From the NCBI GenBank assembly GCA_030522415.1, contig CM060121.1, forward strand, positions 25,134,142 to 25,198,141: a stretch of DNA of 64,000 nucleotides. The letters run 5' to 3'. The notes below the pieces were generated by a model, which was given only the letters and a program-made list of their open reading frames with translations, did not search any database and was not told the DNA's origin. Of the stretch, positions 11,640 through 22,000 are shown piece after piece. The translations under genes and the position numbers were made by a program. Every line of letters begins with the position of its first letter. The first letter of the stretch is position 1. This stretch comes from Channallabes apus. Lineage: Eukaryota; Chordata; Actinopteri; Siluriformes; Clariidae.

Positions 11640-11971
11640 ACGGTTGGGTCTCCAGGGTCTGGGTTCGATTCCCAGCCAGACTCGATTCCCGTCTCTGTGT
11701 GCATGGAGTTTGCATGTTCTCCCTGTGCTTGGTGGGTTTCCTCCGGGTACTCCGGTTTCCTCCCACATTCCAAAGACATGTAGGTAAGGTTAAGTGACGA
11801 TCCCAAATTACCCGTAGTGTGTGAATGGGTGTGTGAGTGTGTGTGTGCCCTGCAATGGATTGGCACGCTGTCCAGGGTGTACCCTGCCTCGTGCCCCAAG
11901 TCTCCTGGGATAGGCTCCAGGTCCCCGCGATCCTGAATACAGGATAAAGCGGTGTAGAAGATGAGTGAGTG
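11640..11971 (+). repeat. tRNA-derived SINE (Mermaid-like)
   Basis: The B box GGGTTCGATTCCC is followed by a second, partly repeated GATTCCCGTC, then the common body and the 3' end GATAAAGCGGTGTAGAAGAT. The head upstream of the B box is diverged. A 12-base G run lies at 11590-11601 just before it. Confidence 0.75.
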
Positions 11972-12479
11972 ACATCGGCATGTACAGTAACAGACCCGAT
12001 ATCTGATCAAATATATTAGAACAGGACAGAAGAACAAATACAAAATTGTAGAAAGAGCTCATGGAGCAGTAGCCCACGGTGAGGATCCTGAACACTTTGA
12101 GAGACGTCGTACCACATTGTGTTGAATAAGGTGCGTTTGTAGAGGGGAAAAAATAAATCACCATACGGTCAGACTTCCGTACTTTAGCCCTTTGCCAAAA
12201 TGTACTCCGACCTTTTTTTTATTGCTGCTCTCCTCCACACGTTACACCAACAAGAAACTTGCATCTGGTGACAATTTTAAACCATTGCATATAGTCTTGG
12301 TGTCTTTTCACCTTTTAACCTACAACAGTAAAACTGCCCTTACTTATACTCAAGTCCACACAATTTGGACAACAGCATTCTGTGACGTCACACTAGTTTT
12401 AAAGCTGTGGATTTTTGGGAGTTGAGAGTTTTCACCTCTAAGCACATACCAGCAGTCTGAAATGCACAAACTAGACATA

Positions 12480-13384
12480 CAGTCAGGTCCATATGTTTTG
12501 GAAGAAAGGTATGTTTTTTTGGGGGGGCATTTGGCCTCTCGACACCATTTGAAATGGAACACTGAAGTCAAGACTTTCAGGTTGAATCCAAAGGTTTTGA
12601 CAAAAATGTTGCATTAACCGTTACAGCCATTTTCATCCCGTTTTTTATGCTAGGGGGCTCATAAATAAGGGAACAAACAAATGGCCAGATTAAAGGCCTG
12701 GAGGTGGTTATGGGTTTTACATTTGCAATTGGTAGCTGTTCACTCAAACTCTTAACATGAGGTCCAAAGATGTTTCCATACAAGTGAAGGAAAGTGGCCA
12801 ATACAACAGTTTGGAAAATTCTTAAAAGGAATGTATTAACTGGCAAGCTCAGCAATAGCACAAGACCTGAAAGACATCTAGAGTGGGTGACTGCAGAATT
12901 CTGTCCATGGTGAAGGAGAACCCTTTCCCAACATCTAGCCAAGTCAAGAACACCATTAAGGATGTAGGCGTGAGATTTCTTCACTGGCCAGGACATCTGG
13001 TCATCTGATATCAACCCAAAAGTCTTCTTTTACTGAAGACTGAAGGCAGAAAGACACACAAACAAGCAGCAGCTCTGAGCAGCTGCATTAAAAGCATGTC
13101 AAGGGAGGAAACTTCATGCAGGTGTTGACTTTGTCTGGTTTGATATTATCTTTTTTTTTTTCTTTTTTTTTCATAATTTATGAGCCACCAAAAATGCATT
13201 GCATACGTATGAAAATGGATGTAATTCCTGAATAGTTAATGCCACACTTATGTCAAACCTCTTGAATTCAAGTTGAAAGTCTTGACATTCTTGAGTGTTC
13301 CATTTCAAATTCAATGTAGAGCTGTACCAATGCAAATGGCCAAAATTATTATTCTCCGTTTCAAAATGTATGGACCTGACCGTA
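12480..13384. mobile_element. Tc1/mariner-type DNA element, non-functional
   Basis: The ends are inverted: CAGTCAGGTCCATATGTTTT on the left and ATGTATGGACCTGACCG on the right, each bordered by TA. The inside, about 900 bases, keeps only broken frames; minus frame 12577-13014 is open for 145 codons but shows no transposase motifs I recognise. A second pair of inverted segments (near 12545-12600 and 13255-13310) lies just inside the ends. Confidence 0.7.
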
Positions 13385-13936
13385 TGTCTAGTACATTTGT
13401 GCATCTCAGACTGGTGGCATGTAGTGAGATGTGAACACACTCTACACCCAAAACATTCACAGCTGTTGAAGTCAGATGGCAATTCAGTTACACCAGTGTG
13501 ACCTCCCAGAACGCTTCAGCTCCAATGGGAATTAATGATCCAAACAACACAAGTCTGTCATACTTAATCTACTTAAATAGTTCATGTTACGTGCTGGAGA
13601 TGGTTTGAGAATTTCTATTTCTATATAGTTTTTGGATTATCACCTCGTCAAAGCATTCTGGCACAATCGAATCTAAACCACCTGGCAGAGGCGACATTTT
13701 TTCTTAGTTGGTTTAATAAGGAGAGGAAAAAAAACGTGTCAAAGTTTTTATTCCATAATTATAATCAACAATAATCCGTCTTTGTTTAAAGCACTTGACG
13801 TGCAAAAGAATTTGAAATTGTGCAAACTCGTATTTATATCCTGCGGAAAAAGGAAATGGTCAAGAACCAAGCAGTTGTTCCTGGGGACGTCAAGCAATTT
13901 AAGAATTAAAAAAAAAAAAAAAAAACTCATTAACAA

Positions 13937-14195
13937 GGTAATCACTGTCGCCTTGCACCGTCAGGGTCTGTGTTCGATTTCCGCCAAGTTCGATTCCCGT
14001 CTCTGCGTGCATTGAGGTTGCATGTTCTCCCCGTGTTTGGTGGGTTTCCTCCCACAGTCCAAATGCATGCAGATCAGGCTAATTGGCGTTGTGTGTACGT
14101 GTGTGTGTGCCCTGCAATGGATTAGCACCCCTTCTAGGGTGTACCCTGCCTCATTCCCCAACTGTCTCTGGGATAGATGAGGGTGAATGAGTATA
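13937..14195 (+). repeat. tRNA-derived SINE (Mermaid-like), head degraded
   Basis: Starts at ACTGTCGCCTTGCACC. The B-box area is duplicated (GTTCGATTTCC and GTTCGATTCCC), and the 3' half carries internal deletions. It follows a 16-base A run at 13909-13924. Confidence 0.7.
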
Positions 14196-14491
14196 TTCAC
14201 TATATAGCACATTTTTTTGGCTTTGTGTCTAATATATTATCTGTTTCCAATTATAAGGTTAATAGGTTAAATAAGTTAATTAGATTATTAAACCTATTTC
14301 TAGCCATGTCTGAGCAGATTCTCAGTCATCTAGGTGAGGTTATCTGAGAGCTGAACATGGCAACTGGACTTCTTTTTTGTAGGTTAGAAAGGTTTCACTA
14401 CTAATTCAGTTAGCTTCTTCGGTCAGAAGGAAGTTCCATTCCCGCGTCAAATCTCTGTGTGCATGGAGTTTATCAGGTAATCTGGATACAC

Positions 14492-14714
14492 CGTTGTTGG
14501 TCTTTCGGCTGCTCCCGACAAGGGGTCGCCACAGCGGAATATCCAGTCCGCACTACAACTTGGCACAGGTTTTACACCGGATGCCCTTCCTGACGCAACC
14601 CTCCCATTTTGCCCGGGCTTGGGACCGGCACTGCGTCCAGTGGCTGGGGGGTTTGGGCACTGGCTGTGAATCGAACCCAAGTCTTCCGCATGGCAGGCGA
14701 AACACCTGCCACTG
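14492..14714 (-). repeat. tRNA-derived SINE of a third family, with 12-bp target duplication
   Basis: Read on the minus strand it begins with a tRNA-like head (GGCAGGTGTTTCGCCTGCC, then GGGTTCGATTC), followed by GAAGGGCATCCGGTGTAAAA and a CCGCTGTGGCGACCCC block. It is bounded by the identical 12-mer ATCTGGATACAC at 14480-14491 and 14715-14726. The host sequence is a reverse-oriented Mermaid-like SINE (about 14727-14862). Confidence 0.8.
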
Positions 14715-14726
14715 ATCTGGATACAC

Positions 14727-14862
14727 CAATTAACCTAATCTGCATGTTTCTAAACTGTGGGAGGAAACCCCCCATGCACACATACCCGAGGTAAGGAATC
14801 AAACCCTGGACCCTGAAGTTGCAAGGCCACAGTGCTAACCACTACACCACCATGCCGGTTAC
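14727..14862 (-). repeat. tRNA-derived SINE (Mermaid-like), antisense copy hit by another SINE
   Basis: Minus-strand head GGTGGTGTAGTGGTTAGCAC at the right end, body toward the left. The copy stops at the target duplication of the inserted SINE at 14492-14714. A short sense piece (GTGTGCATGGAGTTTATC) lies on the far side. Confidence 0.7.
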
Positions 14863-15147
14863 GAGTAACAAAATATTTTACATTTATTTATTTAAAACTA
14901 GAGGTTATTGCTACCATTAGCTACCATTACCTGTTGAGCACGATCATAGTATGACATAATAGATAATGATGACGCTGCCTGCTGTTATAAATCAGAAAGG
15001 TACGTCTGTGACAAGCCCTCAGTGTAACATAATGGGTGGTAATCGCATATGACGCCCAGACTATGACATAAAAGCTGACAATGTGCTTTTAAAATCAGCT
15101 AATGTGTCTGTAAAATCAGCTAAGCGAGAATAAAACCTACAACTGGC

Positions 15148-16394
15148 CAGAGGTAAAAAGAGTAATAAAATTTTTTACTCAAGTAAAAGTACTGTTACTT
15201 TAGTGAACTTTTACTGAAGTACAAGTAAAGTTACCCTTATAAAAATCTACTCAAGCAAAAGTAAAAAGTAGCTCATTAAAAATTTACTCAGAGTAAAAGT
15301 TACTGAGTTTTTTTTCTTCTTTTTAACAGCGGGGGTGGGGTGGGCGATGGAACACCCCTGCATAATAAATCTGTTCCCTTTGTTGTGCTTGAAATCAAAG
15401 TGGTGGCTTAAATATGACCAGGGGTTTGCTTCATAAGAATTTGTTGGCATTTCACTTTCAGCTGTGCCAATGACATCTGTTTAGTCCGTCTCCATCGTTC
15501 TTGTGAATTTAACATGTTTGTTCTCCATCAATCAATCAGTGCAGTGGTTTCCGGGGTGCAATTTTTTTCCTTCCCCGTTGTATTATTTGTATTATTTTTC
15601 ATTTTCATTCATTTATTTTTTACTCAGTAGCGAATATGATTTAAAATGTAGTGAAGTACAATACTTTCGATTAAAAAAATAATCTAATAAATTAGAGGCT
15701 TTGTAATTAATTAATCGAAATTAATCGCATTTTAATCGCATATAAATATTTGACATGAGAACAGTGAGAAGTAAGTTTTTTCATATGGATTTTTATTATA
15801 CCATTGAATAATGACTGAATACATGTCATTATTGTTTATTTTTGTTCAACCAAGTCCAACAGACCAGTGCAATATTGCCATTAAGTGTAGCAATATAATA
15901 TTTAGAAATATATTAGCCTATATTTCAGAACTTCAGGTACCCTATAGGTATGTAGCCCTTGTGTAAACTGTTTTTTTTTTTTTTTAAGTAAAACGCAATA
16001 CTTTCAAGTACATTCAGATCATTGGAAACCATGACTATTAAACCCTGACGCTTCCATCCATTCGTTTTTTATAAGAAAATTTCCCATCCACAGGGCCAAC
16101 CAAAGCGGTCTCATCAACTTCTTTGTCCATGTTCACTGTGGTTTGTTTTTGTCTGAACGCTAGTTGGTGCTCCAGTATATTCGGTCCGCCGAAACTCATC
16201 CAGTGAGAAACGTTCCGTAGTGCAAAAATAAGTGTGATTAAAATGTGCAATTAATGAATCTAAATCAACGCGTTAAAAGTCCCGGCCCTACTTTAAACAA
16301 AACATACTTAAGTAAAAATACGACTATAAAAAGTAGAAATACACAAAAAATCAAGTAATGCGAGTAAATGTAATTCATTAACTTTCCACCTCTG
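15148..16394. mobile_element. Non-autonomous hAT element, 1.25 kb
   Basis: It starts CAGAGGTAAAAAGAG and ends TTTCCACCTCTG. The ends are imperfect inverted repeats rich in ACTTTTACTCAAGTA-type text. Flanking 8-mers CAACTGGC (15140-15147) and CAACTAGC (16395-16402) match at 7 of 8, the target size expected for hAT. No transposase frame is present. A nested AT-rich unit with TTAATCG motifs seems to lie at about 15655-16290. It is in dhrs7b intron 1. Confidence 0.8.
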
Positions 16395-16502
16395 CAACTA
16401 GCGTTAATATGGATTTCAACTGCCATTAAACAAGGAAATAGAAGAAGAAAGAAGACTACCTGTGGAAACAATTGAATTTTTGTTTTATATATAATTCATG
16501 AA

Positions 16503-16835
16503 GCGGCGCGGTGGTGTAGTGGTTAGCACTGTCGCCTTGCACCTCCAGGGTCTGGGTTCGATTCCCGTCTCTGTGTGCATGGAGTTTGCATGTTCTCCCC
16601 GTGCTTGGTGGGTTTCCTCCGGGTACTCCGGTTTCCTCCCACAGTCCAAAGATATGCAGGTTAGGCTAATTGGCGTTCCCAAATTGCCCGTAGTGTGTGA
16701 ATGGGTGAGTGTGTGTGCCCTGCGATGGATTGGCACCCTGTCCAGGGTGTACCCTGCCTCATGCCCTGAGTCTCCTGGGATCCCTGAGACCCTAAATACA
16801 GGATTAAGCGGTATAGAAGATGAATGAATGAATGA
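16503..16835 (+). repeat. Full-length tRNA-derived SINE (Mermaid-like) with 14-bp target duplication
   Basis: The best copy of this family here: head GGTGGTGTAGTGGTTAGCAC, B box GGGTTCGATTCCC, common body, and 3' end GTATAGAAGATGAATGAATG. It is flanked by identical ATATAATTCATGAA at 16489-16502 and 16836-16849. The exact duplication suggests a recent insertion. It sits 0.5 kb from the dhrs7b 5' UTR exon. Confidence 0.88.
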
Positions 16836-17338
16836 ATATAATTCATGAATAAAATAAATAAACCTCAAGTGGCATATTTAGATTTGAAGTGTATCTGTTG
16901 ATGTTCCTACTTTGATCTTAATGTAGGGTCAGATTTTTATTTCATTATTTTGTATTGCTTCAATCAGGACTAGTACACATCTGGCCAGATGCTCCATTCG
17001 CACAACTGTATTTACGTCGACGGTTAAAAACAAGATATTTGCACGAGTTTCTGTGTAATATTAAGAGTTGCCCCACGTGACAGCGTTACTTTAGCACAAC
17101 ATGCTCGCACACCATCTCTATAATGTTTATAACCGACTTTCACTCTCTAAACCTTTAACCTACCATCCCAGGAACAGGCTCGTGGTGTGAAACATTAAAT
17201 TAATAAACAAAATCAACCTCTGCACAAGTGTAATTATTCTAACATAGCGTTAAAGTAACCGCGTGAATACGTGAAACCTTATTGAACAAGCAAGGAGCTA
17301 AATATATCAGTTATATTTGTGTTTGTGTTCGTACGTAC

Positions 17339-17400
17339 CTTAAACCAGGACACACGTGAACAATACGGAAGTGATTGACGGGGCGTGGCCTCTACTGACC
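17339..17400 (-). promoter_or_regulatory. dhrs7b: Probable dhrs7b 5' UTR exon and promoter
   Basis: On the minus strand a GC-rich stretch with GGCCACGCCCC and an inverted CCAAT motif (plus-strand GACCAATAGG near 17397) leads into an exon ending TTTAAG before the donor GTACGTACG (donor G at 17338). This could splice to the acceptor just upstream of the ATG exon at 11144, giving a first intron of about 6.2 kb. The right end of the exon and the transcription start are not determined. The call is inference from position, donor quality and GC content. Confidence 0.55.
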
Positions 17401-19076
17401 AATAGGAGTGAGCTCCAAGGCAGCGTCAGTGAGAGGCGAATTGAAGTCATGCTTATAACGCATGCGCAATGAGTAAGCACAAATGATACTATATTCAGAA
17501 CCTCATTGTTTTTGTTCCCTCATTCTTCACTATACAGTTATTGGCTTATTTAATACTATTTATTCCCTTGCCTACAGTCATGTGCGTGTGTGCTCTGTAT
17601 GATGTTCTGTAAGTGTAGATGAATATGAATAATAATTAAAAAACATTTTTTGAGCCTCCTCTAATTTCGGATTAATGTAATCAGTTAATCATCATTTACA
17701 TTAATAGCACTATACTAACACATTTACTCTATATGTATTAAATTTCTCTATATTTTAGTCTTAATAATTATGTACGTCTGTGAATTTAATGTAGTTAATT
17801 CCTTTCATTTACATTAATAGCACTATACGAACACATTTAAACTGCATGTATTAAGTTTCTCTATATGATTAGATTCACTAATAATTACATCTGTCTATCA
17901 GTTTATCACCACTTTATGTTATTACTTTTTTCATAAAAGACAAGGAGACAACAAGGAAAGCGAAAAAAAAAACCCAGCTTTGTGGGAAATTTATATTTAC
18001 ACCGTGGCATAAAACCCCTTTGCGTATACAAACACAGAAATCTTCAAAACAACTGCAATAAGCTCTTTGATGCCTTCTAAAATAATAAAAAAAGCTGCAA
18101 CATGTAAATTAATAAATAATCCAAATAATTTACAGCATGTTATAAAAGCACAGTTCAATGCTTAAATCTGTTATGGTCTATTTACATTCAAAACATTCAT
18201 TCCATCACAGACAGAAGGCTCACAACCATCGATCACTGGCTTCAATTAAACTGCATACGATAAAAGGTAGTGTTGAAGGTCAAACATCAAACCGTAGAGC
18301 AATCGGTTACTTTAATTAATTAATTTAGGGATTCTTAAAGTAATAGATTAAATATACATTTTACCCTTAAATACAGCCATTTATTTTTCTTTAGCGTTTT
18401 GTTCGTGTTGAAAATGTTTTGAATTAGTTTTAGTCTTTCCCATGATGACAGGACACAAAAAAAGAAACACTCACTATCAGTGTTTTATGTCAATTTGGGT
18501 AAAATCTGGAAAAGATGATCAGATCGAAGCCATAGATTATGAAGACAGACTGTACATGGATGTTGTGTACTATGTACACACTCATGGCTTTTTCAGGATG
18601 ATGAGCGGAGACAGATCTACAGATCTATTGCATCAATGAAGAAACAATGTCACTCAGACAAAACGGCTGAGCGGCAGCCTTGGCTCACTCGTGCATATAC
18701 ACAGAACAGGACGTAGGACGGACGAAAAGTGGACACGACACAACAGGAGGCGATATTTGTTCTGATATGGCAGATTTCTATACATGAGGTTGCTTTGTAA
18801 ACAAATTCGTTTAGAAAGTGGCCCAAGCGTGGCGCGTGAAATGCACTCCACGGACGAAATGATGGGCAGGCACTCACCCATACACGCATCTAACTTGATC
18901 CTGATGATCAAGGAGCATAAAAGTTTTTATTTATTTATTTTTTTTATTGCACTTCCCACAAGGTGAATCACATGAAATACATTCTCTCCTTCACCCCCCC
19001 CCCCCCTGACGAACTGGAGCCCTTCTGCAGCGCTGTGGTGATATAAAAAGCTCCTCCTTTAAGTTTTGCCTCAGGC
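17401..19076. other. cramp1 3' UTR and intergenic gap to dhrs7b
   Basis: There is no coding signal. The region right of about 18000 should be the cramp1 3' UTR; a minus-strand AATAAA lies at 18380-18385, but the cleavage site cannot be fixed. At 17693-17805 and 17806-17905 a unit of about 113 bases is repeated in tandem. The stop-to-promoter distance is only about 1.7 kb, so the two minus-strand genes are closely packed. Confidence 0.5.
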
Positions 19077-22000
19077 TCATGGAGGAGGGAGGCTCGTCTC
19101 GGAGACGGACAGCTCTTGGGCGAGGTCGTTGAAGCGGGCGATGTAGTCGACGCTGTTCTCGCTCATCATGCAGGCCAGCTGGGTATCCACCTGGAGAAAC
19201 AGGAAGGGCGAGGAGGAATTAAAACGAGTCCATTATATAAATATATGGTTTAGTTGCGACTTTGTAGCATTTGCACACATATTTGCTAGAGTCAGCATAA
19301 CTCAAGGAATATTTTCCCTTTATTATTTAAACCTTTCCCCCCCACAACCATTCTGCATTTATTATTGTCCAAAGTCTATAATCTAACCCCCCTCCCTTTT
19401 TTTTGCTATGACAAGCATTTAAAGTCTGAGTCACACCAGGAATGCGTCAACCTTTAGGCAGTTATTCTTCCTAATGTGCATGTGGCTTATAAAAATTTTT
19501 ACTTTTGCTATTAGGCCACAAACATGGATATGGTGTAAACTGTGCACAAACAATCTGTCACATTCGTTATAATGACGTGTATCAATTTTATTACTAGATA
19601 AGTAAATAAATTGCAAATAAAATGGCATCATAAGAAAAAATCATGGATTCTAGCTACTCGCTCAAGAGCTTATATTGTAAAACAACCAATTACAGTTGGA
19701 AAATGCTCCATATGGATGAAGCCTCTGAGATGAAGCATAGTGGTGGTAGCATCATGTTACAGAGATTAAATTTAGCATTTTACCAGGGACATGGATGAAG
19801 GCAGATAAAAAGTGATCCTCTTCTGGTCTGCGAAAGACTTTAAACTGGGATAAAGATTCCCCACTGGACTGATCCACCAGGGGTCTCAATTCCACTTTAA
19901 CGAGCTTCACCATTTAAGCACACTTCAATTCCTATGTGTAATGCTATAAAACGTGTACATTTTAATGGTTACATCCGATGAAGCTTTACTAGGTACCAAC
20001 CTCAATGCTATCTTAATATTCATGGTAGGTAATGCATGCATCAATTTCATCACTGCAAGTGAGGATGTAATGTGAATATTCAGTGAGATTGCCTCTCACC
20101 TCAACAACATCAGGCAGGCCACGGGCCTGAAAGGAATCATGGGAGTTACTGTCAAGCAGGCTGGGGCCGAGTAAGGCTGTACCACTGGACGGGCCTGCAG
20201 GGGGTAGTACAGTCCTCCGGGTTTTATCTGGTGACACCAGACTTGCTGTGTGAAGGAAACAGAGGCAGAATTTGGATTAGATCGTGAGTCTGTGTAATTG
20301 TAGGGAGTCACTTTGCATCACAACTTCTCTGCTTATGAAAACTACAGTGAGGCTTCTTTGCATAATTCTGCAATTCCATGACTGCACTTTATAAACTCTA
20401 CTTATAGGATTCATTTGCATATAGGATTAACCTGGGAGTTTCAAATTTGCCTAAAATAAAATTCGCCTCAACACTCAAAAAGGTTAGTTTAAGGTACAGT
20501 GAAACCTCGGATTACGAGCATAATTCGTTCCGGAAGCGGGCTCGTATTCCAAAACACTCGTAAACCAAATTTAATTGTCCCATAGAAAATAATGGAAACT
20601 CAAATTATTTGTTCTACAGCCCAAAAAATAAATACATAAAAATAATTAACACAAAATATAAAGTGAAAATACAACAAATTAACCTGCACTTTACCTTAAA
20701 ACGTAAAAATAGATCCCGACAGATAAGTGTTTGTTTGTGCAGGCAGGCGCTGCGTGTGTAAAATGTGTGCACGCGCACACACACAAACGGAGACCGTTTT
20801 TGAAACCGTTTAAAAATTAGCAAGGAACATCGCTAGTCACCCTCACGTGAGCGCATACTAACGGAATCACTGCTGTAAAGTAAAACAATAACAACAAAAA
20901 ACAATAACAAACAAAAAAACACCTTTGAAAACAATCGGACAGAGAAAAGTTGCTGTGTGTTTGTTTGGGAACCTAAGAGGAGTGGAGTTGTAAAGCAGAG
21001 AGAGAGAGAGAGTGTGTATGAGTGCACACACGCACACAAAAACTCTGCAAGCACCAAGACGATAGATCTCGGCTTTACAGCCCCACTCCTCTCAGGTTCC
21101 CAAACAAACGCACAAACTCTGTGTTTTCAAAGGTGAGGAGCTAATTAGTTTTTTTTGTTGTTGTTTTACTTTACAGCAGTGATTCCGTTAGTATGTGCTC
21201 ACGCGAGTGTGACTAGCAATGTTCTTTGCTAATTTTTAAATGGTTTTAAAAACAGTCTTCGTTAATGTGTGTATGTCTGTGTGTGTGTGCACGCACATTA
21301 CACACACACACAGTACGTGTGTGTATTCACCTAGCAGGGGAGACAATTACCTACGATTCCACAGTGCAAGAGAGAGAAAAACCGTTGGCTCAGTTGTGAT
21401 GACGTGACGCTTGGCGTCAAAACAAGAAGCGCATGCGTTATATATGATACTTGGTGCTCGTAAACGAAGACAATGCTCGTTTTTCAAGTAAAAATTTATT
21501 AAAAATCTTTGTAATCTGAGGTTCTGCTGTATATAGTATCAGAAGTTTTTTTTCTTTTAACAAGCTTTTTAATAGTTTGGTATGTACAAGACAGACACTC
21601 ACAGAGCAGGCAGCCAAGAGTCGAGTCACTAGAGTCACTGGGGTACCACTGGGGATCGTGCATAGGTGAAGGCATCCAGCTATGACTGGGACTGTCTGAG
21701 AGGGAGGGAAGAAGCTTTGACCGATCACTCCCATTGACCTTAGGGGGAGAAAGAGCTGATCCTTCACCTGTGGAAGATGGACAGAGGCACAATGAGAGAT
21801 TTGTCTAGGAAATTAGTGTCGCCTGAGACAATGTTGTGATGCAGCCAAACAATATAGAATTTTAAAGAAAATTTAAACACTCAGCATGTAACAGCTTAGT
21901 AGCACAAAATAACTGCAGCAGGAGTGCAAAAATAGCTAATGGCAGGGGTGGACAAATTGCTAGACAGGATGTAATTTTTCCCCCCCAGTGTTTTTTTTGG

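Noticed and set aside
16038..16250. Short frame near the right part of the hAT element
   Set aside because: No domain motifs; it lies wholly within the nested AT-rich unit.
17693..17905. CRISPR-like or satellite array
   Set aside because: Only two diverged units, no regular spacers, and the genome is eukaryotic.
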